Shown here piece after piece: positions 44,607 through 54,999 of a stretch of 64,000 nucleotides of DNA. Source of the DNA: Linanthus parryae (taxonomy: Eukaryota > Streptophyta > Magnoliopsida > Ericales > Polemoniaceae). The notes under the pieces are model-generated. The model ran no database searches. It saw only the letters and a program-made list of their open reading frames with translations, and was not told the origin of the DNA. How positions within the stretch are numbered: the stretch's first letter is position 1; each line of letters opens with the position of its first letter. Position numbers and translations under genes: made by a program. The DNA lies in NCBI GenBank assembly GCA_023055425.1, contig JALGPY010000002.1, forward strand, positions 135,304,427-135,368,426, read 5' to 3'.

Positions 44607-45464
44607 CAAATACTAGCTGGTAGGGCGACATGCCCAAGGGAATCTTGTATGCTGTCTGGTATGCCCATAGACTGTCATCCAAGTGTAGGGACCAATCTTT
44701 GCATCCCGGATTGACTTTCTTCTCTAGAATTCCCTTAATCTCTCGGTTTGATACTTCAGCTTTCCCATTAGATTGCGGATGGTAGGCCAAGGATATCTTA
44801 TGAGTCTTCACTCCATACTTGCTCAAGACGTTGGCAAAGACTTTGTTCACGAAATACGATCCCTCATCACTGATAATGGCTCTGGGAGTCCCAAACCGCG
44901 TAAAAATATTCTTGCGCACAAATTTCTCTACGGTAGCGCCATCATTCTTTGGACACGCCAAAGCCTCAACCCACTAGGTCACGTAGTCAACAGCCAAAAG
45001 AATATATAGATTACAAAGTGACGAGGGGAGAGGCCCCATGAAGTCAATACCCCAAACATCAAACGACTCTACTCCCGACACGAAATTTTGAGGCTTCTCA
45101 TTCCGGTTAGAAATATTACCGGTTCTCTGACACCGGTCACGCTGCTGCACAAAGAGATGAGCGTCTTTATACAATGTAGCCAAAAGAAACCACTCTGAAG
45201 AACCTTGGCTACTGTTCGAGATTTGCCAAAATGACCCCCATAGTTCAACTCATGGCAGTGTCTGAGAATCTCTAATGTGTCTGGTGGCGCTACATACCTC
45301 CGCTATGTTATCTGCTCCTAGCTTGAACATATAAGGATCATCCCAGAAGTACTGTCGTGCATCTGCAAATAACTTCTTTTTCTGGTGGGAGGACCTGTCT
45401 TTGGAGACTATGTTGAGCGCCTTGAAATTTGCCAAATCCGCAAACCAAGGCACTGCTGCGAACT
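44607..45464 (-). pseudogene. Athila-2 integrase, N-terminal and core part
   Basis: Minus-strand frames give FADARQYFWDDPYMFKLGAD near 45310-45370. The zinc-binding end with LFVQQRDRCQR near 45140 has its first Cys changed to Arg. The core has DVWGIDFMGPLPSS near 45050, ISDEGSYFVNKVFA with the second Asp near 44860, and the Glu-containing segment [13 protein letters not shown] near 44750. It stops at the Tat insertion (44606) in LVFGKCR. Continuation is at 29673. Frames are broken near 45180-45250 and 44965-44975. Confidence 0.88.
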
Positions 45465-46989
45465 CTACCATAAGCTGTTCATCTGGAAATTCTTCTCTGA
45501 TTGGCACCTCCTCATGCTTTCATTCACCAAACGTGATAAATGGTCAGCCACTACATTTTCCACCCCTTTCTTGTCCTTTATCTCTATGTCAAATTCTTGC
45601 ATCAACAACAACCACATGATCAGTCTCGCCATGGCATCTTTCTTGGTGAGTAAATATTTGAGGGCCACATGATCATTAAAGATAGGCACCTGTGAACCCA
45701 CAAGATATGGATGAAACTTGTCTAATGCAAAGATAATAGGTAGCATTCCCTTCTCAGTAGTAGCATAGTTTACCTAAGCATTCTTCAAAGTCCGACTAGC
45801 ATAGTAAATGACATGAGCCGCCTTGTCCTTCCGCTGTCCCAGAATTGCTCCCACCGCATCACTAGCGTCACATATGAGCTCGAATGGTAGGGTCCAGTCC
45901 GGTGTGGTGATGATGGGTGCGCTAATCAGCTTTTCCTTGAGCAAATAAATATCCAATTTGCACTCCGCATTGAAATGGAAGACTGCATTTTTCTCAAGCA
46001 ACTTAGATAAAGGCTCCGTGATCTTTGAGAAGTCTTTAATGAAACGCCGAGAGAACCCTGCATGTCCTAATAAATTCATGACCCCTTTGAAAGAAGTAGG
46101 GTAGGGAAGCTTCTCATTAACTTCAATCTTTGCCCGGTCTTCCTCTAAGCCTTTGCTCGAAATCTTGTGCCCCAAAATAATACCCTCCGAAACCATGAAG
46201 TGACACTTCTCCCAGTTGAGCACTAAGTTGGTGTCAACGCATCTATCCAATACACGGGGCAGTTGGTGTAGGCAGTCTTTAAATCCATCACAATAGAGCG
46301 AAAATTCATCCATGAAAACTTCAAACTTCTGCTCCATCATATCAGAGAATATCGACATCATGCACGCTGAAAAGTGGTTGGTGCATTGCATAACCCGAAA
46401 GGCATGCGTCTAAAAGCAAAGGTCCATATGGACATGTGATTGTCGTCTTCTCCTGATCTGCTGGCTCAATAGCAATTTGTTTGTACCTGGAGAATCCATC
46501 CAAAAAGCAGTAGTGCGAGTGGTGAGCCAGCCTATCAAGCATCTAATCAATGAATGGGAGGTGGAAGTGATCCTTCAAAGTGGCATCATTGAGTTTGCGG
46601 TAATCCATGCAAACTCTCCAGCGAGTAAAAATACGTGTAGCAATCTGATCACCTTTCTCCCCTTCCACCACAGTAATATCTCCCTTCTTAGGGACACACT
46701 GCACCGGGCTAGTCCATGTGCTGTCGGAAATCGGGTAGATGATTCCAGCCTCCAACCATTTAAGCACCTCTTTCTTCACCACCTCCTGCATATGTGGGTT
46801 GAGGCAGCGATGAAATTGAACTACCGACTTCTTGTCCTCCATGAGCCGTATCTTGTGCTGGAAAACTGTGGGGCTGATCCCCTTGATATCTGCTATGGTC
46901 CATCCCATAGCTGCTTTCCTTTCCTGCGACACTTTCAACAATTGCTCCTCCTATTCCCTTTCCAAACAAGAAGATGCAATCACAGGTAA
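45465..46989 (-). pseudogene. Athila-2 reverse transcriptase and RNase H
   Basis: Pieces give KPHMQEVV-type leader text, TWTSPVQCVPKKGDITVVEG and RVCMDYRKLNDATLKDHFHL near 46550-46700, then IAIEPADQEKT. The catalytic box reads FMDEFSLYCDG near 46310, where the usual second Asp is Glu. The connection region has LPYPTSFKGVMNLLGHAGF. RNase H has ELICDASDAVGAILGQRKD near 45850 and ends with KDKKGVENVVADHLSRL near 45520-45560. Frameshifts lie near 46540 and 46390, and a stop near 45774. Homologous to 1-961 and 5956-6010 of Athila-1. Dead. Confidence 0.88.
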
Positions 46990-47239
46990 AGTTTCATTAG
47001 ATCCAAGATATAAATATTTCAAATGTGCAGGTAAATGTTTCAACTCTAAAATAGGAGCAATATCAAGAGAAGGAATAAGAGTCTTCCGGCTTCCCTCATT
47101 AAAGAGAGGTAGGGTCTGGCGCCTATGAGTCTCCCTACCCTGCTCTTTTTCGCTAGAGTCAAGTAGAGCAAGTTCCTCATATAGCCGCTCCAATAAAATG
47201 TCTTCCTCCTCATCCGGTGTGTATGCCTCCACATAAACA

Positions 47240-47692
47240 CTGCTCACTCACCGCATAAGCAAACTACATAGCTTCAAATATGTTGAAGACAACTTTCTCA
47301 TCATTGATCCTCATTGCCAACTCTCCGTTAGATACATCAATGATGGTCCTCCTCGTGGCCAGTAATGGACGAACCAAGATAAGAGGGACATCCTCATCAA
47401 CCTCCATGTCTAGAATCACAAAATCATCCGGGAAGATAAGTCCTTCAACTCTCACTAGTACATCTTCCAAGACACCCCTTGGATGTTTGATGGTGCGGTC
47501 TGCCATCTGCAAGCATATTCTAGTCGGTTTTGGTTCTCCCATACCAAGCTGCTCAACAACTGATGTGGGCATCAAGTTGATGCTTGCGCCTAGATCACAT
47601 AATGCCCTACCATGAAAGGCATCTCCCAATGTCACAAGAATGATGAAACCGCACGGATCTGTCATCTTCTTAGGAAACGCCTTTTGCACCAC
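47240..47692 (-). pseudogene. Athila-2 aspartic protease
   Basis: A 142-codon frame contains GRALCDLGASINLMPTSVVE near 47560-47610, the Athila-type active site in which DLGAS replaces DSGA. A second motif follows (DVPLILVRPLLATRRTIIDV near 47340-47390). It ends NIFEAM at 47264. Upstream frames continue gag. The protein would process the polyprotein. Confidence 0.87.
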
Positions 47693-49703
47693 AGCGCTAC
47701 ACTCACGGTCTCAAAATCATCCATGCGCCTCCTATTAGAGAGGAGGTCTTTGAGAAATTGCACATACTTGGGCATTTGTGAGATGACTTCCGCAAAGGAA
47801 ATATTGATGTGCAACTTCCTGAAGATATCCACAAACTTCTTGAACGGCTTAGCATCTTCTTGGCTCTTCAATCTCTGCGGGTATGGCACACGCATGCTAT
47901 ACTCATCTTTTGGTTTAGGATTTTCCACCGACTTCCTACTAGTGTCCGTTGATTGGGGAATCACGGTAGGTTTGGGAATTTATTCATCCAACGCTTTTTT
48001 CAGTAGCCTTGGTTGCCTCAGCTCGCGCGTGGGTAGGATATGGAGGATCCTTAGTGGTTGTCCCACTGCGAGTCGTAATAGCCTTCAACTGCTCAGGCGG
48101 AGTAATTGTGTTAGAAGGCAGCATACCAGGTGGAAGCCGAGTATTTTGATTAGCAATGTGCCCAATATTCATCTCGTGACTCTTCATTGTGGCTTCCATA
48201 GAGAAAATTTTGCTATCCATTCTGTCTTGATTGGCCAGCACTTTTCTCAATAAGGCGTTTGTCTCTTGTTCTTTTGGTTGCTGAGCCTGTTGTTGGGGAG
48301 CTTGTCTTTGCACTTGGTATGAGACATTAGGCCTCTGGCAGGGTGCATATAATCCACTGCTTGGATTGGCATAGCTGAAATTGAGGTGGTTGCGGTTATT
48401 TGGATGATAAGTGTTGGACGACTGCTGCTGTCGTGGTTGACCCATGTAGTTCACATCTTCAAATGCATCGCTGTAACCCTGATTTGCATCTGCCACCATC
48501 TCTCCAACAGATTTCACCTGTGTTGATGGATTCATGCCACTGAAAGCCGAGGCCATTACTGCCATTTGCTGTTCGATTTTTTGCTCCACCATTGTCTCGA
48601 TCTTGCTGACTAATGCTCCATCAGATTTTGAGTTTATACCAGACTCAGACCTTGTAGATTCCCTTTTTGCCACACTTTTAAGAAAGTCCTAATATCTCTG
48701 TACTCCCAAACCCATAAATTTACCTTGAGCCATAATGTCCAGTTCCTTTGCTGTTTCTCTATCTAGGGCATTCTAGAAGCAGTGCCATAGTTTAAACCAT
48801 GGCTCTCCATGAGTAGGGCATCTGCGAATGAGCTGATTGAATTTTCTCCATGTGTCTCCCAAAGAATCATCCTCCTGTTGCGTAAATTTTGTGATGTCAG
48901 CCATTCGTTGTGAAACCTTAGACAGTGGAAGATATTTCCTGAGGAACTCTTGGCACCACTCTGCCCATGTAGTAATACAACCCGCCGGAAGCTCTAGGAG
49001 CCATGTCTTTGCTTTCCCTGATAAAGAAAAGGGAAAGAGCATTAGTTTTACTGTATCATTCGGCACCCTGTGATCATGAATTGTGGAAGTAATTTGGTTG
49101 AAGTTGATTAGATGGGCATTTGGATCATCCCCCAGAGCTCCAGTAAACACACACTCATCTCGAACCATATTGATTAATTGCCGACGCAATTCAAAATGAG
49201 CTGAATTGATCTGTGGCCTGACGATTGTGGGTAGATATCCATCTGGTGTGGTTCTGAAGTAGTCTACCAACGGACACTCATCAACTTCAGCATTGTTGAC
49301 TGGTTTCGCGGCATTCTGTCCGTTATTTCCTCCATTATCCCACCGTTATTACCTCCATTGTTTCCTGCTTGTACCCCCACACCAGGAAGTGGTTGGGGAT
49401 TTTTGGGGGTCAATCGAGCCATTGCAGCTTGCATCTCTACCATCTGAGCTACTCAGTCTCTCTTGTCCTATTAGCTGCATCTTCCACAACTGCTAGTCTA
49501 GCTGCTTCCGCATCTTGCATACCCTTGCGGATCCTCTCAAACTCAGCCCTAGTTTGCTCGTCCATAGTAACTGAGCTTGTCATCCTCTTGTCTCTACGTT
49601 GCGCGCGTAACACGGTTTCCGGGTCTTCAAGTGTGGGATGCAAAGGCTCGTCTCTAGAACGGGACATGCACCGGAAATCCAACCTGAAACACAGATCACA
49701 CAC
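47693..49703 (-). pseudogene. gag: Athila-2 gag
   Basis: Frames 49703-49449 (N-terminus, MSRSRDEPLHPTLED), 49270-48773 (capsid core with PFSLSGKAKTWLLELPAG, EFLRKYLPLSKVSQ and TWRKFNQLIRRCPTHG), 48673-47984 (Gln/Pro-rich, NTHLPPGMLPSN-like text) and 47964-47662 together cover a typical Athila gag. At least three stops or frameshifts separate them. It lies just after the primer site and before the protease, as expected. Confidence 0.87.
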
Positions 49704-49781
49704 CGAAAGTAGGTGACTAACAAATATAAACAGAAAAGTAAAATTCCCTATGGCTAGGAATTATAACTAATTTAGCCGAAT

Positions 49782-49799
49782 TCCCCGGCAACGGCGCCA
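49782..49799 (-). other. Athila-2 primer-binding site, tRNA-Asp
   Basis: On the minus strand TGGCGCCGTTGCCGGGG pairs with the 3' end of plant tRNA-Asp (CCCCGGCAACGGCGCCA). It sits six bases inside the LTR end. This is the usual Athila primer. Confidence 0.93.
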
Positions 49800-49805
49800 A
49801 AAATT

Positions 49806-51449
49806 TGGCACGTTCCTACCGCAAGTGTATGGTTGTCGTGTGAAGTAATAGATAAGGGGTTGTCATGTCCCAAGAGACTTCTCGTAAATTATTTAATAAT
49901 AATTAATCATATGTGGAATAACAAGAGTAATCATCTTAGCGTTGTTAAAAGCGTGAATCAGTAATTTAGTGTGTCTTTTGATTAGTAGAAATAGAACAAA
50001 TACCGAGATTACTCTACTGGATCACTAGGGCCAATACGAATATACGTTTTGATTCACAAAACACTAATACATTACTCTTGTTAATCAAGCAATTTTTAAC
50101 TTACCGAGTTACCAAGCTAGCATTCTATGCCCAAAATCGATTCAAACTAAATTACCAAATTCAATTCAATCCGAAACATGCATTAATTCTCATAATTCTA
50201 CTTTTTGATCCTAGTTAACATTATCGAGTTAGCAAACAATGATAAGACTAGGTGAATAGTGCAAGTCTTCGACTAATATTCACGGAGTTACCACGTAAAC
50301 ACTAATTAAAATCAATCATACGTGACGTCAAATGCAAGAGAGATGAAGATATTCACATAAACTACTCATAACAATAGAATCACGTATCTAATTAAGTTAA
50401 AACATGAATCAAAACATCAAAACGTGTATTTCATAGAACCCTAGCTACCAAACGAGGATCCCAATAATAAAACTTAGCTAGACATGAGTTCTAACATAAT
50501 CTCAATGTTTTTCATCAACAAAATGCTACGAAAATGGAGAAGAAGAGATAGATAAATCCGAACGGATGAAATCCAAGCTCCAAAGTGCTCCCAAGCTCCA
50601 AGAACGCCGTTTGTACCGTCTAAACTCACAAAAAAACGACCTAACCAAGTCTAAAATACGTTCCCAAGTGTTTATGACTAATTAGAGTTAATTACAGAAA
50701 GTTCCCGCAAAGTTTGAAAAAGTTCTGGCCAAACCCAGGTCGCATGACCTCCCTTCCAGGTCGTACGACCTCTGGAAAAGGCAGGAGGAGGTCATGGGAC
50801 CTCTGAATAGGTCTTGCAAGACCTCAACTTGCTCCAACAACGTCACTGCATTCTGAACCCAGGTCGTGCGACCTGAAAATGAGGTTTTGAGACCTCTGGT
50901 AATATTCACAGCAAGTTGTTTTGCTCCTACCAGGTCTTATGACCTCCTTGTGAGGTCTTGTGACCTCCATAAAACCTGGAACTTTTCTGATTCGCTGCCA
51001 AAGCCTCTCCTCGTTGTTCGCGCACTTCCCGATCCTCCTCTTAACTTTGAATCATCTTTCGAGCGTTGATTCGCCACTTGTTTATCCATTTTTAGCCCTC
51101 CAAACGTCTCAATGCTCGTATCTTCTTCTCACGTGCCTCTAAGACGAAAACATCCTCTCTTGTTTTTTTCTTCAAGTATCGAGCACGCCATAGCTTCCGA
51201 AGCTTGTTTCCTCTATTCACTTGCTCCTCGCGTGCTCCGTTCATGAAAAAACACAATACAGACACCCCGCGAAGATCAAATGTGACAAAATATGATAAAA
51301 AGCATGTAAAATAATGTAGAAAACGCCCGGGCAACACAGCTAATGCATGAACTCATTATCACCAACTCAAAAAGACGCTATATTCTCCATTATGAGCATA
51401 CAAAACTTAGCAAAATAAGAAATAAAATATCTCCAAAACGGAGTTATCA
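49806..51449 (-). repeat. Athila-2 5' LTR (1644 bp)
   Basis: Starts (minus strand) TGATAACTCCGTTTTGG at 51449 and ends GGAACGTGCCA at 49806. It carries the palindrome cluster 50737-50967, which the 3' LTR has lost. The segment 49939-49997 is the reverse complement of 20519-20577 in the other LTR. Confidence 0.92.
50737..50967. repeat. Eight AGGTC-N4-GACCT palindromes in the Athila-2 LTR
   Basis: Copies include AGGTCGCATGACCT at 50737, AGGTCGTACGACCT at 50758, AGGTCTTGCAAGACCT (a 6-base middle) near 50808, AGGTCGTGCGACCT near 50861 and GAGGTCTTGTGACCTC at 50952-50967. The arms AGGTC and GACCT are nearly invariant while the middle varies. The same motif occurs after the integrase of this element (28117-28266). 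Confidence 0.92.
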
Positions 51450-51454
51450 AGAGG

Positions 51455-51994
51455 CAAAAGGAAACTAGGGCTAGACGAAAGCTTTTGACCAACTATTACA
51501 GGTTATGATTGAGATTCAAAAGGGAGATCAAAACCCTAGCAACCTTAGAACGATAACGCATACCTAGGAAGACCGAAAGGACCAAAAAATCTGCATATTT
51601 GTGATAGTGTGTGCATGAACAAAATGAGAGTACACCAACAGTAACGTGGAATATATATAAAATATGTTGTGTGTTTTCATATAAAAAGACAAAAAATGGA
51701 GAACTAGGGGATTATATAATCTAGTATCTCAAACCCTACTTTTACAAACACAAAATATTCTCAGAAAACTTTACAAGAAAAGATTTATTTATTTAGTTCT
51801 TACTTTCTGCAATTAGCATAGTAACCATCAACCAACACAAACAACTCTTCGTTTTTACAAATTTGATAATTTAGTTATTATTGTAAAAGTAAACCTAGAA
51901 CATTGTTCTTGTGGGTTCGGTAATTCGAGTCAAATACTCTACTTTATTACTTTGATCGTATACTTGCGAAAATAGCATGCTAAATTACGTGTCA
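51455..51994 (+). repeat. Athila-1 3' LTR, second part
   Basis: Continues from 20382 after one copy of AGAGG. The text AACCTAGAACATTGTTCTTG (51891 on) and TACTTGCG near 51961 resembles the 3' end of Athila LTRs. The exact last base is GCA at 51977 or GTGTCA at 51994. Confidence 0.7.
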
Positions 51995-51999
51995 AATTA

Positions 52000-54330
52000 A
52001 GAGAAACATTACAGGGCGGTTTAGGTAAATTTAGATTAAGAATACGTCTGATTTACTACCTTTGTGCTCATTTTCTGCATTTGCTGGGAAATCAACATCA
52101 ACGATTGATCGTTTCTTTGGAGGGTGTTTCTTTAGGAGCTTCATGCTTTAATCAATTTCCATACAGAGATCCCTACTTTGAAGAAAGGGGGATCTTCACC
52201 AACTCCTGCTTCTCTCCTTTTCCTTTATAACCTTTGTGTCTTTGATAAAACCCGCTTCATCCCCATGCATATCCTCAATGAAGTCTGGATTTTTGTGCAC
52301 AAACCCTCCAGAATGCATAATAACTTCACAAGGAACAAGCTTTGTGGGGTCATGGTAGGGAACAATCATTAATCCCGGCAGAGCCGAGATCGGAAGCACC
52401 GTGAGGTCCTTGATAGCGCCTGTGGATGCAGTAGTAAAAGACATCGTCTGTCACTGTACCCTTTGCAGAGACAGAAGATGCTGAAGTTTCACCATTTATA
52501 GAACCCATAGTCTCACTGCAACCCAATAAGCTATCGAAAACCAAAGAGAAATGAAGCCTTCTTTGAACCATCTTCACGTATTTTAAAAGCTTTGAGAGAA
52601 GGTGGTGCCTGTTGGGTAGCCAACGATTCAACTGGTTGAATAAGAGGGGGATGCGAGATTAAATTCGCGTAAAGCTACTAGAGTGGATTGACCAGAGTGA
52701 TCATCTGGTCAATCAGGTACAAGCATGGATTGAAATGGGTATGTGGAGGATTGGCTCGAGAAACAGTCGGGCTGCTCTGAGCTGAGTTAAAGAGGGTAAA
52801 ATGCTGTTTGGGTTGGAGGGAGATATAGGGTCATGTTGAGAAGAAGCTCCATACTGGAGAAGTGGGTCGCATGGTCCAAAATTATTTTGGAAAGCTAGAG
52901 TCGGGGCCTGAGTTTGAACTTCAAAATGGGAGTGAGGGGCAAGACCAAGCACAGTTGGAGGGTAGGGGAAGAAAGGTTGAAACAACTATATCAATCCTGG
53001 AAGAAGGTGAGTAAAACTGATATGAGGAACAGCCTTCATCCATGATAAATACTTTCCACTTCTACTTCCTCCGCCGTTGTTTCGCCGCCATTGGAGCTTT
53101 GAACATTAAAGAATAATCTTGTAGTCCGGTCAGACCAAACACATTGAATGCCATGATAAGCGGCGCGAAAAGAGGTGTCAGGCCGTCATATCGAACCGAA
53201 GAGAGCCTTGAAATGGATAATTTGAATATTTGTCTTCTAAATCAAGCAAAACATCCACCAAGTTTTTTCGAGCAAGATCTGTTCGAATGTCCAACATGAC
53301 CACATGTAAAACATACTCTGGAAATATTTTCGTAACGAAACAAAATCCACTTAGGAGGAGCATGGGCGTTAGTGGGTTTAATGTAAGCACCAGGGACAAA
53401 AGATTCATCCAAACAGACCCTAATATTAACTCGAAACTCTAACATATTTGACAGTCTATCAAGGTCCTAATCCACATGCAACAAAACTCCAGCCAAGTGG
53501 CCTATATTTTCAGCTAAGTCGTAATAAAAACCCCCCATAGGGATACGTGGAATCTTTATCCAAACCTCCATTGTGTGTGGAAGGGGCTTTTGAGAGAGAA
53601 AATTTTGCCGGTCTTTCTTGGAGAATGAGTGTCTTGCCATGCATGGCCATTGTGGCATGATTAGGAGAAAACATTTGTCGTATGGGTCAAAGCAGTGAAA
53701 TAGAAATATGGGACCTTCTTCTCCATCCATATCATGTCTTTTGTATGCCAGTGAACATCCATAATACTTTGAATAACATGTGTTGTAAGATTATGATTTC
53801 GTTTGTCAAAGAGAAACTTTCCGATCACACAGTTCCTTCAAAGGGATCTGTAAACATTTACCATTTGGGGGGTCCAGATGGATAATGATACCCCTTTCAT
53901 CTAATTGTTCATCCAAAGAAGCATTTGATGATTTCGGAGGGATTTGGAGAGGTTGAACCAGTGATACGCCATTCGTGAAAGGATCAATATTTGAAACAAA
54001 AGGGAAGGAAAACAAAAAAGTGAGCAAAGGGAGAGGAGAGAGAGAGGAAATAAAAGCAGAGAAGATGAGGACAGAGAGAGTGAAGAGAGTGAAAAAAATG
54101 CAAAAATAAGAGAGCTAAGAGGTAGCGCCGTAAAGTGATGGAGAAAACGAAGAGTTGATCGGTGGTGATTGAGGGAGAAAGTAGGTAATGATGGTAAGAT
54201 ATTGGGAAGGAAAGAGAATAAAAAATGTGAATTTAGAAAAAAGATGAAGAAATGAGACAATGATGATGATGCTCATTCATGAACAAAGAGGAGTTGGGAA
54301 GACTTTCCTAGAGAAAGAAAGCACCTCAAT
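52000..54330 (-). pseudogene. Older LINE remnant (LINE-1), ORF1 only
   Basis: Minus-strand fragments match the ORF1 of the neighbouring full LINE in order. They are an N-terminal piece (QIPLKELCDRKVSL near 53810), a DUF4283-like middle (RQNFLSQKPLPHTMEVWIKI near 53560-53620), the zinc knuckle CFTCGHVGHSNRSC near 53260-53300, and a Pro/Ser-rich tail (52350-52985). The 5' end resembles the other LINE's 5' end (GATGATGCTCAT near 54262-54275). Sequence near 52030-52150 resembles an ORF1 end. ORF2 is absent: the Athila-1 LTR begins at that point, so ORF2 may lie beyond the 5' end of Athila-1, outside the window. Heavily frameshifted. Confidence 0.75.
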
Positions 54331-54472
54331 AGCTAAAACAACTACAATTGTATCACATAAAGTGTTACTCTTAAAACTCGGAAAAAAATGTTACTTTAGA
54401 CATAAAAAAGTATACATTTTTCGCTTCACTTTGATTAAAATTTTGTTTTGATAATTAAATGCATATACATAT
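54331..54472. other. Short stretch between the two LINEs, no gene seen
   Basis: AT-rich sequence that was contiguous with 61041 onward before LINE-2 inserted. Nothing recognisable. Confidence 0.6.
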
Positions 54473-54486
54473 TTCTTTCTCTATAG

Positions 54487-54999
54487 TTTTTTTTTGAAGA
54501 ACATGATAATTACCATAGATTAAGCATATTACTTACAATCAAGTTCATAAAAAGAAGATCAAGAACTACAAATCCTGGGGAGAAGTTACCAACGTCATGA
54601 AACATTACATAGATCATAGATCATAAACAAACATTACCAAAACTAAACTGAAATCTCCTAACCAGAATTGATAACCAGAACCATAAAGATCACCCCATAA
54701 TATAGGGGATGATAGCATCAGAGGGCACCAAAGAAGGAGGCAAAGGAGGAAGGACTGTAGCACCTTCTATGGACTGAGGAGGAACACCACCTTCAACTTG
54801 GAGTGAAACGAACTCACAGACACCAACTGCTGTAACCTGATCTTGAGCACAAAGAGGAGGCTCAGAGGCCAAAGGAACCACATCAAGCACCTGCTGAACA
54901 CTGGAACATGCTGCAAACTGATCACTAGCCTTTACCCAAGAGGGGGCACCATCAACTGAAGCAATCTTGACCAAAGCTGCTGAATCTGAGTGATAGAGG
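54487..54999 (-). other. LINE-2 3' end with poly(A) tail
   Basis: After the ORF2 homology fades near 55000, about 500 bp of 3' sequence lead to a 9-base A run (T on the plus strand, 54487-54495). A 94-codon frame at 54690-54974 has no recognisable domain and may be the decayed ORF2 C-terminus. Confidence 0.7.

Larger units (their letters stand above)
20383..51449 (-). mobile_element. Athila-2, full-length Ty3/gypsy element split by a Tat element
   Basis: LTRs at 20383-21292 (3') and 49806-51449 (5') begin and end TG...CA (read on either strand) and are flanked by AGAGG at 20378-20382 and 51450-51454. A tRNA-Asp primer site (49782-49799) follows the 5' LTR. Gag, protease, RT, RNase H and integrase lie in order on the minus strand from 49703 to 44607, and the integrase resumes at 29673 beyond the Tat insertion. 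A non-coding region and an env-position ORF in inverted duplicate follow, and a polypurine tract abuts the 3' LTR. LTR divergence in the best-aligned 175 bp is about 7 percent by eye, older than the Tat element nested in it. Confidence 0.9.
1..51994 (+). mobile_element. Athila-1, Ty3/gypsy element, interrupted by nested insertions
   Basis: Parts of one Athila-type element lie in order on the plus strand: RT/RNase H at 1-961, the end of RNase H plus integrase at 5956-7249, post-integrase non-coding DNA at 7250-8918, an env-position ORF at 8919-9577, a polypurine tract at 19484-19493, and a 3' LTR at 19496-20382 that resumes at 51455. The gaps are filled by a Tekay-like fragment, a copia element and Athila-2. 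The 5' LTR, gag and protease lie left of the window. The LTR end is set at 51977-51994 by resemblance to other Athila LTR ends (text around 51890-51975) and is uncertain by about 20 bp. That the segments form one element is inference. The order, orientation and the PPT/LTR junction support it. Confidence 0.75.

Noticed and set aside
53901..54260. 119-codon Leu/Ser-rich membrane-like frame
   Set aside because: Reading of the pyrimidine-rich leader of the LINE remnant; low complexity only.
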